Source of the DNA: Peterkaempfera bronchialis
Lineage (GTDB): Bacteria; Actinomycetota; Actinomycetes; Streptomycetales; Streptomycetaceae
Length of the DNA: 64,000 nt
Assembly: GCF_003258605.2 (NCBI RefSeq)
Contig: NZ_CP031264.1
Span: 2,976,001-3,040,000, forward strand
Direction: 5' to 3'
The translations under genes and the position numbers were made by a program. Positions 54,123-62,507 of this stretch are shown one piece after another. The notes under the pieces were generated by a model that was not told the origin of the DNA, did not search any database, and saw only the letters and a program-made list of their open reading frames with translations. Every line of letters starts with the position of its first letter. The first letter of the stretch is position 1.

Positions 54123-54836
54123 ATGACGTCCGCACCGCCGCCACTGCCCGCACCGCCGACATCCGCACCGCCGCCGCCCACCGTCGCCGTGCGCGGCGAG
54201 GCCGAGTTGGAGGTCGACCCGGAGCTGGCCCGGCTGCTGGTCACCGTCTCCGCCCGGGACAAGGACCGGGGCCGCACCCTCACCCGGCTGACCGAGCGGC
54301 TGGACGCGCTGCGCCACCGGATCGCCTCCTATGGCGCGGCGGTGGAGCGGACCGAGACCGGCGCGCTCTGGGTGCAGCCCGAGTACCAGGACACCAAGCG
54401 GGCCGGTGAGCGCATCACCGGCTACCGGGCCAGCGCCGAACTCCGGCTCACCGTGGTCGACTTCGGGGTGCTGGGCGAGCTGCTGCCGGCGGTCGCCGAC
54501 CGGGAGCTGACGGTGGTGGCCGGACCCTGGTGGGGGCTGCGCACCGACAGCCCGGTACACCGGCAGGCCCGCGAGCAGGCGGTGCGCGCCTCCCTGGAAC
54601 GGGCCCGGCAGTACGCGGCCGCCCTCGGCTCCACCCTCACCGGCCTGGTCGAACTGGCCGACCAGGGCCTCTCCGCCGGCGCCCAGGAGTACGCCCCCGC
54701 CCCCGGCGGCTTCCTGCGCTCCGCCGCCCTCGCCGGGGCCGCCGAGCCACCCCAGCTGGAGCTGGAACCGGTCAAGCAGCAGGTCCGCGCCACCGTGGAA
54801 GCCCGCTGGACCATGACCCCGCCCACCGACCTCTGA
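54123..54836 (+). CDS. SIMPL-domain (DUF541) protein
   Basis: 237 residues. The ATG at 54123 follows GGGAGG and is preferred over an upstream in-frame ATG. After a Pro/Ala/Ser-rich N-terminus of about 20 residues, the SIMPL domain begins VAVRGEAELEVDPELARLLV, with YRASAELRLTVVDF in the second half. Family members are often exported oxidative-stress-related proteins, but no signal peptide is visible here. The function is unknown. Confidence 0.85.
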   Translation: MTSAPPPLPAPPTSAPPPPTVAVRGEAELEVDPELARLLVTVSARDKDRGRTLTRLTERLDALRHRIASYGAAVERTETGALWVQPEYQDTKRAGERITGYRASAELRLTVVDFGVLGELLPAVADRELTVVAGPWWGLRTDSPVHRQAREQAVRASLERARQYAAALGSTLTGLVELADQGLSAGAQEYAPAPGGFLRSAALAGAAEPPQLELEPVKQQVRATVEARWTMTPPTDL

Positions 54837-54988
54837 CCCCGCCCGTACGAGGAACGACGCGCATACGCCACGGCCCGCAAGCTGTGGCCAGGCGTGGAGA
54901 TCGTGAGCGCGTCCGTTGGTGACCGACTTGGGGGTGGGCGGCTGTCGGCTGACGGCGGGCACCGGACATACCTGAGCCGATGCGGCGG

Positions 54989-56230
54989 TCAGGGTTTGGC
55001 GTCGGCTCGCTCAGCCAGGGCCTTCAGCTCCGGCGATGCCGCCTTTCCGGCCACCAGCAGCAGTTCCCGGATGACGTTTCGAGCGGCGACATGGGTGTGG
55101 ACCAACTCGGGGGCGAGTCGTTCTGCATGGAGCAGGCAGTCAACGGCCTCGCCGGACTGGCGTCTCTGCGCATAGGCCCGTCCCATGTCCATGAGCAAGC
55201 GGGCCTGACGTTCCGGAGAGAGACCTGCCGCGTCGATGTCCCGGCCGGTGTCCAGGGCTTCGCCCGCGTCGCCCAGTTCCACGGCGATGGACACGGCTTG
55301 GATCTCGACATTGGTGGGGCCGAACTCCAGGTTGAAGTCATTGCGGTCGTCACCGAGTCGGCGAGCGGCATCCCTGGCCCGGCCGATCTCGTCACGCGCC
55401 CTGGTGCGGTCTCCCGCTCGGGCGTGGACCAGAGCCAGCGAAAGGTGCAGCGAGCCCAGGACCGAGAGGGCCTCGGGCGTGTGGCCGGTGTCTTCGGTGT
55501 GCTGTCGGACCGCGTTGACGGCCGTCGTGGCTGCATGCTCGGCCTGGTCCAAGTGCTTGAGCCGAACGAAGGCTTGGCAGAGCCGGAACACGCCCGCGCA
55601 TACGTGCAGGGGCTGGCCGGACTGCTCGGCTGAGTGGATGGCCCGATCTGCGGCGACCCATGCCGCGTCCGCTTCGTCCTGGCGAACGAAAGCCGCTGCC
55701 AGAGCCTGATAGGTCCGGCTGAGCAGAAGCCAGAGTTCGGGGCGCTGCTCGGCAGGCGCCGTGCGTGCGGCCCGCTCCAGACGGGGCACCAGGGGACCGA
55801 GCGCAGTGCTCATCTCGGCGTAGCGGTTTGCGTGGGTCAGCTCCCAGAGGCGATCGACAGCGGCTCGGAGTTCAGGCAGGTTGGCCGGCACGCCGGTGGT
55901 GCAATCCCCAAGGAGCACGTCGAGGGCCGGGTGCCCGGAGATGACGAGCCGAGCCTCATCGAGGTCATTGGGCTCCTCCGGCGCCTTGAGCTGATGAGCG
56001 GACAGCTGCGCGGGCGCGTCCGGGCTGAGAGCCTGGAGAGAGACGCCGAGACCATCGGCAAGCAGCCGCAGCACGTCGAGGCGGTTGACGGGCTGGATGC
56101 CGCGCTCCACCTGGGAGAGCCAACTCGCGGTCCGGCCGATCTCGGCTGCAAGCTCAGCCTGGTTGAAGCCGCGCTGCTTGCGCAGGTCGGCCACCCGGGC
56201 CCCGAACGCCCGGCGTTCCTCGGGATTCAC
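54989..56230 (-). CDS. XRE-family regulator with TPR-like C-terminus
   Basis: 413 residues. The helix-turn-helix at about 8-65 contains RVADLRKQRGFNQAELAAEI and TASWLSQVERGIQ. The remaining 300 residues are helical hairpins typical of tetratricopeptide repeats, which sense peptides or small molecules in related Streptomyces regulators. The GTG start overlaps the stop of the monooxygenase gene by 4 nt, so the two are translationally coupled. An operator-like inverted repeat lies in the upstream promoter region. Confidence 0.88.
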   Translation of the reverse strand: MNPEERRAFGARVADLRKQRGFNQAELAAEIGRTASWLSQVERGIQPVNRLDVLRLLADGLGVSLQALSPDAPAQLSAHQLKAPEEPNDLDEARLVISGHPALDVLLGDCTTGVPANLPELRAAVDRLWELTHANRYAEMSTALGPLVPRLERAARTAPAEQRPELWLLLSRTYQALAAAFVRQDEADAAWVAADRAIHSAEQSGQPLHVCAGVFRLCQAFVRLKHLDQAEHAATTAVNAVRQHTEDTGHTPEALSVLGSLHLSLALVHARAGDRTRARDEIGRARDAARRLGDDRNDFNLEFGPTNVEIQAVSIAVELGDAGEALDTGRDIDAAGLSPERQARLLMDMGRAYAQRRQSGEAVDCLLHAERLAPELVHTHVAARNVIRELLLVAGKAASPELKALAERADAKP

Positions 56231-56547
56231 GCGGACACCGGGCCCTTTCCCGCCTGCACCCGGAGCGCAGTGACCTGGACACCGCTCAGGTACTGCTCCC
56301 GCTCGGCCAGGAAGTGCTTGGTGTGCGGCTGCTGCTCGTGTGCCTCGAACGCTGCCCGGTCCGCGTACAGCTCGTAGAAGATCCGCACATTTGGCTCGTC
56401 CGGCACGGTGTGTACGACGTAGGCCAGGGTGCCGGGCTCATGAGCCGTGATACCCGCCAGGGTGCGCGACACCAGTTCATCGAACGCTGCCGCCGAGTCG
56501 TCACCGCGCAACTCGAAACGGACGATCAGGCCGAAGCCGCTGCTCAT
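56227..56547 (-). CDS. Antibiotic-biosynthesis-monooxygenase (ABM) family protein
   Basis: 106 residues, one ferredoxin-like ABM domain: GLIVRFELRGDDSAAAFDEL, then VRIFYELYADRAAFEAHEQQ. ABM proteins include cofactor-free quinone-forming monooxygenases and heme-degrading enzymes, but many have unknown substrates. The ATG follows GGGAGG. The 4-nt overlap with the XRE gene suggests that the regulator senses or controls the same small molecule. Confidence 0.85.
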   Translation of the reverse strand: MSSGFGLIVRFELRGDDSAAAFDELVSRTLAGITAHEPGTLAYVVHTVPDEPNVRIFYELYADRAAFEAHEQQPHTKHFLAEREQYLSGVQVTALRVQAGKGPVSA

Positions 56548-56613
56548 GGAGCCTCCCTCGTGGTCCGGCCCAGCTTCGCAGATACACAGGTTCCCTGCTA
56601 GCCACAGATCTTC

Positions 56614-56642
56614 TTGACTCGCAGTTTTTCTGTGAGTAGCTT
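56614..56642 (+). promoter_or_regulatory. Promoter with an internal operator
   Basis: TTGACT (56614-56619) and TAGCTT (56637-56642) are 17 nt apart. The near-perfect inverted repeat ACTCGCAG / CTGTGAGT (56617-56637) lies between them around TTTTT. It drives the plus-strand gene at 56735 and is placed for repression by the neighbouring XRE protein. Confidence 0.65.
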
Positions 56643-56734
56643 CACAACGGCGAAGGGCGCCGTGCGTGCAGCGTGGCCCGACTGTGCCAGGCCCGGCGTG
56701 TCCCCGCATGTCTCAGCCAGACGAGAGGAAACCC

Positions 56735-57382
56735 ATGCCCAAGCCGAGGCGCCTGATCACCGTTCCGTACATCACCGTCTGGAGCGGCGAGAGGCGAGCC
56801 TCCGTCCCGGCCCTGGTGGCGAACCCACGATCAGGTCGGATCGCCTACCGGCGGGAACTGCTCGCCGACCGTGACGAGCGCGGTGTCCTGTGGAACCGCA
56901 CCGAGTCCCGCCCCGGCAAGGGACGGCCGCAGTACGCCCGTGTGCACCCTTACCGCCAGCGGTATGTGATGCGCCACCTGCGCTGCCAGATCTGCGCCTC
57001 GCCCGCCGACCGCAGCCACCTCGGCGTCCTCTGGCTCCTCCACGACGACCGCAGCGACTGGCCCGGCTGGCCCGAGCAGATGACCGTCACCCACCCCCCG
57101 GTCTGCCTCCCCTGTGCCCGGCTCGCCACCCGGCTCTGCCCTCACCTCGCCGACCGCCACGTTGCCGTACGCGTCAAGAACCCCCGGATCCACGGCGTCT
57201 ACGGTTTCCTCTACACGCCCGTGCCCGGCTCCCCCCATCCCATGCCCACCACCGAAGTCACCGTCCCCTACACCGACCCCCAGGTCCGGCGCGTCCTCGC
57301 GGGCCAACTCGTCACCCTGCTCCGCGACTGCACCCTCGTGGACCTCGCCGACGAACTCGCCACCACAGCCACCGTCCGGTGA
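56735..57382 (+). CDS. Hypothetical protein with zinc-ribbon-like cysteine pairs
   Basis: 215 residues, start supported by GAGAGGAA. Two CxxC pairs, CQICASPADRSHLG and PPVCLPCARLATRLCPHLAD, plus several His residues form a probable zinc site. No family that I can name, but genes of this type often accompany the XRE/ABM pair in Streptomyces. It is divergent from that pair, with the promoter and operator between them. The protein has no signal peptide or membrane helix. Confidence 0.7.
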   Translation: MPKPRRLITVPYITVWSGERRASVPALVANPRSGRIAYRRELLADRDERGVLWNRTESRPGKGRPQYARVHPYRQRYVMRHLRCQICASPADRSHLGVLWLLHDDRSDWPGWPEQMTVTHPPVCLPCARLATRLCPHLADRHVAVRVKNPRIHGVYGFLYTPVPGSPHPMPTTEVTVPYTDPQVRRVLAGQLVTLLRDCTLVDLADELATTATVR

Positions 57383-57414
57383 AAGTCCGCTCCACGTACC
57401 GCGGCCGGGCCGCA

Positions 57415-57524
57415 ACGGCGGGCCACAGGCTCGGGAGTGGCAGGGGCACGGGTATGCGACCGAGGCGGTGCGTGCCGTACTGCGAGACCGCTTCAGGCGC
57501 GGCCTTCGGCGGGTGTCGGAGTGA
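57415..57524 (+). pseudogene. GNAT acetyltransferase scrap (acetyl-CoA loop and tail)
   Basis: The plus frame reads REWQGHGYATEAVRAVLRD followed by RFRRGLRRVSE. This is the GNAT motif A (Q-x-x-G-Y/A) and following helix. There is no N-terminal half upstream. The minus-strand fragment that follows encodes the missing half of a GNAT protein, so one gene seems to have been broken and partly inverted. Confidence 0.55.
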
Positions 57525-57640
57525 GGCCGCCGCCTCATAGCGGGCAATCACCGGGTCCGAGTGGTATTCCGCCAACGCAGGCGCATCGCCATGCCGAGCG
57601 ACGCAGAATGAGCCGAGGTGTTTCGCGGAGCACCCTGGAC
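57525..57640 (-). pseudogene. GNAT acetyltransferase N-terminal scrap with frameshift
   Basis: The minus strand encodes LRETPRLILRR and, after a one-base frame change near 57600, RHGDAPALAEYHSDPVIARY. These are the usual N-terminal strands and helix of GNAT acetyltransferases. It meets the plus-strand GNAT tail head-on at about 57525. Confidence 0.55.
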
Positions 57641-57651
57641 TATTTCACGCC

Positions 57652-57683
57652 AGGGGGAGGGAACGGTCAACGCCCCTCCCCCT
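57652..57683 (+). terminator. Hairpin terminator
   Basis: Arms AGGGGGAGGG and CCCTCCCCCT, 10 bp perfect with a 12-nt loop and a short T tract (plus strand). Confidence 0.65.
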
Positions 57684-57706
57684 TTCCGTCACATGCTGCG
57701 TGACCC

Positions 57707-58198
57707 TCAGCCGTCGTTGAGCGTCGCCGCCACGGCGGAACAGGACTTGATGACGTCGGTCGGCGAGTCATAGGTACACGCCTGGAAGACGATCTGGCTG
57801 CCCTTGGCGCCGTACGGGTTGGTGGTGGTGTTCTCGTAGAAGTCGTAGTTGCAGGTGGCCACCGTTCCGTTGCCGTTGGAATTCACACAGGCGCCGGCTC
57901 GATAGAGTACCCAGGCGGAGCCGTCCCAGAGATAGTTGTTCCACACGGCCACTGCCGAGTACCCGTCTGCGGAGGTGTCCTCCACCGTGAACTTGTCGCC
58001 GTACTTCACGAAGCAGACCCTGGCCCCGGTCACGGACGCGCAGACGGAGTCCGCCGAGAGCGCGGGAGACACCGCAGCGGGCCGGGGGATGACGGTGTTC
58101 CGCGGGGTCGGTGTCGCGGCGGAGGCTGTCGAGGTGAGGGCGGGGACGAGCAGAACCGCGCCGAATGCTGCGGCGGCGATGGAAGAGACACGCTTCAT
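57707..58198 (-). CDS. Secreted hypothetical protein with conserved cysteines
   Basis: 163 residues. The ATG at 58198 follows AAGGGG at 7 nt. A signal peptide ends TASA near residue 26. The mature protein carries several cysteines (SVCASVTG, RVCFVKYG, GACVNSNG, ATCNYDFY, QACTYDS, KSCSAVA) likely to form disulfides, together with Tyr/Trp-rich beta strands such as VWNNYLWDG. It resembles small secreted Streptomyces proteins of unknown role. AT content is slightly above its neighbours. Confidence 0.8.
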   Translation of the reverse strand: MKRVSSIAAAAFGAVLLVPALTSTASAATPTPRNTVIPRPAAVSPALSADSVCASVTGARVCFVKYGDKFTVEDTSADGYSAVAVWNNYLWDGSAWVLYRAGACVNSNGNGTVATCNYDFYENTTTNPYGAKGSQIVFQACTYDSPTDVIKSCSAVAATLNDG

Positions 58199-58660
58199 GT
58201 GCAACCCCTTTGTGAGCTCTGTCGGAATTTCGCAGATGCCGATCGGTCACCGAGACTGAAGCCGCCTGGTCTTCCTGGCGATTCCGCCGCGCGGCGATGA
58301 ACCTTTGCCGTGAGGCGTGAAGATCAGGCGTTTGGAAGTCCATCACGTCGTCTGAACACGGTCAAGTCTGTTAATCGGGCGGGCCAATAGCTCCCCCAGG
58401 CTGTACCGAACCGGCAGCCACGCGGATGACCTGCAAGGACGCATGCACTTCCACTCCGGGCCAACAATCCGTGTAAGAAGCAGAGGTGCAATCCTTTTGA
58501 CCGGATAGCCGCTCTCCGCCCGGATCGCGCCACCGCGAGAAGAAGCCATCCCTACTCTTCCGGAATGCCGGTCTCCGGATCGACGCCACCGGCCGGGTTC
58601 GCCACGGGGGGTAGGGAGCTGGTGGGATCTCTTCCATCCGGTACGGGAGGTGGTGCGAGC
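58199..58660. other. Divergent intergenic region, no supportable gene
   Basis: 462 bp upstream of both the secreted-protein gene and the DUF2797 gene. It is AT-richer than its surroundings. A minus-strand frame near 58343-58440 is open but has no start or family similarity. Confidence 0.4.
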
Positions 58661-59581
58661 GTGCACAGGGAGCAGGGCGGTTGGGTCGCCACTGGGCTGA
58701 GCTGGCAGGACGGGCGGCCGGTGCTGGCTGCGAGCAACGGGCGGCGGGAGCATGTGCGGGTCGTTGCGGCGGGTGACCGGCTGGGGTGGCGGCTGGGTGG
58801 GCCGAGGCGGTGCATCGGGGTGTGGATCGCCGGGGAGCCGCAGCGCAGGCCGTGCCCGCACCACGCCACGGTGGAACCGGCGGGCGGCGCGGTGCAGTGC
58901 CCCGCCTGCCAGAGCGCCGACCAGGGCCTGGCGCTGGCCCGGGACCGCATCCTGGACGACGGCCGCAGCTACGCCCTGTACCTGGCCTGGTTCGGCCCCG
59001 GGCTGCTCAAGGTCGGCCTCACCGCAGAGCAGCGCGGCACCAGCCGCCTGCTGGAGCAGGCCGCGCTCGCCTTCACCTTCGCCGCGCGCGGGCCGCTCCC
59101 GGCCGTACGCCGCGCCGAACTCACCGTCGCGCAGGCGGGCCTCGCCCGCGAACGCATCGCCGTCCCCGCCAAGACCGAGCACTGGTGGGACCCGTCCACC
59201 CCCGAGCGGCGCCGACACGACCTGGCCGAGATCCGCACCGCCACGATGCGTGCCCTCCAGGGGCATGCCGTGCATCTGCTGCCCGACGGGCCGGTGGTCG
59301 ACCAGGTGGAGGTGTTCGGCCTGACCGGCGGCGCACCCGCGCTCTACCACCGGACGGCAGGGCTGGCGGCCGGGGCCGTGGTCTCGGGGGTGGTCCGCTC
59401 CGTCGTCGGACGCCACCTCTTCCTGGACCAGCCGCCCGGCCACCCGCCGCTGCTGCTCGACACCCGGCAGCTCACCGGATGGACGCTGACCGCCGTCGGC
59501 GACGCCCACGACACCCCGACCACCGGTCTCGATCTGCGGGAACAGCGGCAGGAGGGCGGCGACCAGGCCGCGCTCTTCTGA
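58661..59581 (+). CDS. DUF2797 family protein
   Basis: 306 residues. The GTG at 58661 with GGGAGG upstream is preferred to an ATG 32 codons earlier that has no site. A zinc-binding cluster CPHHATVEPAGGAVQCPAC (about 66-84) is followed by the family core YALYLAWFGPGLLKVGLTAE. The domain is related to GIY-YIG-like nuclease folds in some predictions, but the activity is unknown. It converges on the ygfZ gene. Confidence 0.85.
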   Translation: MHREQGGWVATGLSWQDGRPVLAASNGRREHVRVVAAGDRLGWRLGGPRRCIGVWIAGEPQRRPCPHHATVEPAGGAVQCPACQSADQGLALARDRILDDGRSYALYLAWFGPGLLKVGLTAEQRGTSRLLEQAALAFTFAARGPLPAVRRAELTVAQAGLARERIAVPAKTEHWWDPSTPERRRHDLAEIRTATMRALQGHAVHLLPDGPVVDQVEVFGLTGGAPALYHRTAGLAAGAVVSGVVRSVVGRHLFLDQPPGHPPLLLDTRQLTGWTLTAVGDAHDTPTTGLDLREQRQEGGDQAALF

Positions 59582-59613
59582 GCCATCCCGATAAGCCCGC
59601 CCGAGTCGCCGCG

Positions 59614-60579
59614 CTACTGCGGGACGACGACCTCCTGGGAGGCAGGCACGGTACCGGCCAGCAGCACCGCGTCCAGCGGGGTGTTCCGCTTGACCAGGGC
59701 CAGCGCCACCGGGCCCAGCTCGAAGTGGCGGACGGCGGAGGTGACAAAGCCGACCGGGCGGCCGTCCGGTCCGTCCGTGGCCAGCCGGACCTCGGCGCCG
59801 TGCGCGGGCAGCGTCTCCTCGGTGCCGTCCAGGTGCAGGAAGACCAGGCGGCGCGGCGGCCGGCCAAGGTTGTGCACCCGGGCGACCGTCTCCTGGCCCC
59901 GGTAGCAGCCCTTCTGGAGGTGGACGGCGGTCTTCAGCCAGTCCACCTCGTGCGGGATGGTGCGGTGGTCGGTCTCGAAGCCCAGCCGGGGCCGGTGCGC
60001 CTCGATCCGCAGCGCCTCGTACGCCCAGACACCGGCCGGCTCGCCCCAGCCCTCGGCGAGCTTCGCCAGCTCGCCGCGCGGCACGAAGAGGTCGCGCCCA
60101 TACGGCGTCTCGCGGACCGCCGCAGCCCCCGCCGCCTCCGCGATGGAACCGGCCGGGAGGTGGACCACCGCGTAGTCGGCGGTGGCGTCGGCGACCTCCA
60201 CCCGGTAGAAGAACTTCATCGACTCCAGGTACCCGATCAGCGCCTGCTGGGTGCCCGGCTCCACATGCGCCCAGGTGGTGGTGCCGTCGTCCACCAGGTA
60301 GAGGGCGTGCTCCACATGCCCGTGCGGGGAGAGCACCAGCGCCTCGGTGGCCTGCTGCGGCGGCAGTTCGCTGACGTGCTGGGTGACCAGCAGGTGCAGC
60401 CAGCTCAGCCGGTCGTCGCCGGTGACGGTGACCACGCCTCGGTGCGAGAGGTCGACAAAGCCCTGGCCGGCGGCGAGTCGGCGCTGTTCGCGGAAGAGGT
60501 CGCCGTAGTGGGCGGCGACGCCCTCGTCGGCTCCTTCGGCGGGGACGGCACCGGGCAGGGACAGCAGCGGGCTCCTCAT
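59614..60579 (-). CDS. ygfZ: Folate-dependent Fe-S repair protein YgfZ/CAF17
   Basis: 321 residues. The folate-binding GcvT-like domain begins FVDLSHRGVVTVTGDDRLSW, and the signature K-G-C-Y-x-G-Q-E is complete in LQKGCYRGQETVARVHN with its redox-active Cys. It helps assemble or repair Fe-S enzymes in a tetrahydrofolate-dependent way. The ATG at 60579 lies 7 nt after TAGGGT, supporting that start over a GTG three codons upstream. It is 28 bp from nur on the same strand. Confidence 0.92.
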   Translation of the reverse strand: MRSPLLSLPGAVPAEGADEGVAAHYGDLFREQRRLAAGQGFVDLSHRGVVTVTGDDRLSWLHLLVTQHVSELPPQQATEALVLSPHGHVEHALYLVDDGTTTWAHVEPGTQQALIGYLESMKFFYRVEVADATADYAVVHLPAGSIAEAAGAAAVRETPYGRDLFVPRGELAKLAEGWGEPAGVWAYEALRIEAHRPRLGFETDHRTIPHEVDWLKTAVHLQKGCYRGQETVARVHNLGRPPRRLVFLHLDGTEETLPAHGAEVRLATDGPDGRPVGFVTSAVRHFELGPVALALVKRNTPLDAVLLAGTVPASQEVVVPQ

Positions 60580-60586
60580 GGATTCC

Positions 60587-60592
60587 ACCCTA
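60587..60592 (-). promoter_or_regulatory. Leaderless -10 box (TAGGGT) of ygfZ
   Basis: On the minus strand TAGGGT ends 7 nt before the ATG at 60579. Confidence 0.5.
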
Positions 60593-60607
60593 CGGGGGTG
60601 GCGGACC

Positions 60608-61069
60608 CTACGAGCCGTCGCCCTGTTCCCGACGGGCGGTGCAGTCGGCGCAGCGGCCGAAGATGGCGAAGTGCTTCATGTCGGTGTCGAAGCCGTGCTC
60701 GGTGCGGAGCCGGTCCACCAGCGGCGCGGCGACCGAGGTGTCGGTCTCGGTGACCTTGCCGCAGTCGCGGCAGACCAGGTGCAGGTGGTGGTGCCGGTCG
60801 GCGAGGTGGTAGGTCGGCGCCCCGTGGCCGAGGTGGGCGTGGGATACCAGGCCCAGCTCCTCCAGCAGCTCCAGGGTGCGGTAGACCGTGGAGATGTTGA
60901 CCCCGCTGGCGGTGCGGCGCACCTCGGTGAGGATGTCGTCGGGTGTGGCGTGGTCCAGCGCGTCGACGGCCTCCAGCACCAGCTGGCGCTGTGGGGTGAG
61001 CCGGTAGCCACGCGTGCGCAGCTCCGTCTTCCAGTCGCTGGAGCCGGTCTCGGTGCTGGGCCTCACCAC
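60608..61069 (-). CDS. nur: Fur-family nickel uptake regulator Nur
   Basis: 153 residues. The winged helix contains LRTRGYRLTPQRQLVLEAVD and INVSTVYRTL-like NISTVYRTLELLEELGLV. The metal sites include HAHLGHGAPTYHLADRHHH, with the His cluster typical of Nur, plus CRDCG and CADC at the structural zinc site. The sequence is close to S. coelicolor Nur, which binds Ni(II) and represses nickel uptake and the Fe-superoxide dismutase. The gene order beside ygfZ and the FABP gene also fits. Confidence 0.88.
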   Translation of the reverse strand: MVRPSTETGSSDWKTELRTRGYRLTPQRQLVLEAVDALDHATPDDILTEVRRTASGVNISTVYRTLELLEELGLVSHAHLGHGAPTYHLADRHHHLHLVCRDCGKVTETDTSVAAPLVDRLRTEHGFDTDMKHFAIFGRCADCTARREQGDGS

Positions 61070-61153
61070 GGTTCTCCGTCCCTCACGCTCGGGATCCCGC
61101 GCACTCGGGCGTCCCGCCTCTCCCCAGTCTAGGGACCGGAGGCCGTGGGCGGG

Positions 61154-61753
61154 TCAGCGGAAGAAGGCGATGCCGTCGTCGGGGAGGTCGGCGATGTCCT
61201 CGATCAGCTTGGCCGGGTTGAGGACCTTCTTCAGCTGGGCGGACATGGTGGGCCGCAGCGGGATCTCGGGGGCGGCCTTCTCCCCCACCCACATCAGCTC
61301 GCCGTTGACCAGCCCGTACAGCCGCTTGCCGCCGCTGTAGGGCTCGGCGGACTGGGCGCGGGCCACCGCGTCGGTGGCGACGTCGATCTGCGGGCGGCCG
61401 TCGGCCAGCTCCCCGTACCAGATCTCGATGACGCCCTCGTCGCGGACCATGGCGATCTCGATGCCGCGCGCGCCGCTCGCGCCGTCGGCGTTGCTGGTGA
61501 TCCGCCAGAAGCCGGACTCGTTCTCCAGGGGGCGGACCTTGTGGCCCTCGGCGTCCAGCACCCAGGTGCGGGAGCGGTATTCGAGGAAGGGGCGGCCGTC
61601 GTGGCGGAAGATGACCTCCTGGCCGAAGTTGCACTTCTCGCGGCCGGGCCTGCTCTCGTCCAGGGGCGCGTAGACTCCCGCGCCCTCCCAGGTGCCGAGC
61701 AGGAAGGCGAGCGGGACGACGTCCCGGTGGAGGTCTGAGGGGATCTCGATCAT
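61154..61753 (-). CDS. Nitrobindin-like heme-binding beta-barrel protein (FABP family)
   Basis: About 199 residues. The start MIEIPSDLH at 61753 is the conserved one; an ATG four codons upstream is possible. The barrel opens with FLLGTWEGAGVYAP, which contains the nitrobindin G-x-W-x-G-x-G motif, and continues with FLEYRSRTWVLDAEG and GFWRITSNADG. Nitrobindins carry ferric heme and scavenge peroxynitrite; the proximal His near the C-terminus is not obvious to me. The gene stands upstream of nur on the same strand. Confidence 0.87.
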   Translation of the reverse strand: MIEIPSDLHRDVVPLAFLLGTWEGAGVYAPLDESRPGREKCNFGQEVIFRHDGRPFLEYRSRTWVLDAEGHKVRPLENESGFWRITSNADGASGARGIEIAMVRDEGVIEIWYGELADGRPQIDVATDAVARAQSAEPYSGGKRLYGLVNGELMWVGEKAAPEIPLRPTMSAQLKKVLNPAKLIEDIADLPDDGIAFFR

Positions 61754-61830
61754 GGTCCTGGTCATGCCTCGGGGTGTCGCGGTACGGGGGGTGGCGGATG
61801 GCGCGGCGCCGCCCTCAACCGTACCCCGGG

Positions 61831-61932
61831 TCAGCGCTGGCCCTGGTACAGCTTCAGGACGGCGAAGACCGCGAACCAGACGATGGACACGGCCACCAGT
61901 GCCAGCAGGACGGTGTAAGCGGTCTCAAGCAC
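61831..61932 (-). CDS. Small single-helix membrane protein (33 aa)
   Basis: GTG at 61932 with GAGGAG 7 nt upstream. The sequence is VLETAYTVLLALVAVS followed by IVWFAVFAVLKLYQGQR: one hydrophobic helix with a short basic end. Small genes like this are easily missed. Its length and good ribosome-binding site, and the absence of overlap with neighbours, support it. The function is unknown. Confidence 0.65.
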   Translation of the reverse strand: MLETAYTVLLALVAVSIVWFAVFAVLKLYQGQR

Positions 61933-62065
61933 CTCTGTGCTCCTCAGGGCTTCGACGGTTGAGCGGGATGCTGCAGCTGGCAGTCTAGTGGCCGGTGATC
62001 CGGGGTCGCCGTGAGGCCCACCACGTAGGCTGGCGCCGGCCGCCGTACGACGCGAGGAGCAGGCA

Positions 62066-62428
62066 GTGGCGAAGAAGCTGGTCATCAAGGTCACCGCAGG
62101 TGCGGATGGGCCGGAGCGCTGCTCGCAGGCGTTCACGGTGGCGGCGGTGGCGGTCGCCAGCGGGGTCGAGGTGTCGCTCTGGCTGACCGGGGAGTCGTCC
62201 TGGTTCGCGCTGCCGGGCCGGGCGGCGGAGTTCGAGCTGCCGCATGCCGCGCCGCTGCCGGACCTGCTGGAGGCGGTGCTGGCGGGCGGCTCGGTCACGC
62301 TCTGCACCCAGTGTGCGGCCCGCCGGGAGATCACCCAGGCCGATGTGGTGGAGGGCGTGCGGATCGCGGGGGCGCAGGTCTTCGTCAGCGAGGCGATGGC
62401 CGACGGCGCGCAGGCGCTGGTGTACTGA
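62066..62428 (+). CDS. DsrE-family protein
   Basis: 120 residues. A DsrE/YchN-type fold with KKLVIKVTAGADGPERCSQ at the N-terminus and a CxxC pair in SVTLCTQCAARREI that could carry sulfur. Related proteins act in sulfur relay or in peroxiredoxin-like complexes. The GTG follows AGGAG. It lies near the sulfurtransferase and DUF1416 genes, which may point to a shared role in sulfur metabolism. Confidence 0.85.
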   Translation: MAKKLVIKVTAGADGPERCSQAFTVAAVAVASGVEVSLWLTGESSWFALPGRAAEFELPHAAPLPDLLEAVLAGGSVTLCTQCAARREITQADVVEGVRIAGAQVFVSEAMADGAQALVY

Positions 62429-62430
62429 GC

Positions 62431-62505
62431 CGCTTGCTGTACCGGGGGCGCCTGCTGCACCCGGGGGGCGCTTGCTGTACCGGGGGGCGCTGGGCGCGTA
62501 CCGGG
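62431..62505. repeat. Degenerate 18-20-bp tandem repeats
   Basis: Four units related to CGCTTGCTGTACCGGGGG fill the space between two convergent stops. Confidence 0.7.
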
Positions 62506-62507
62506 CG

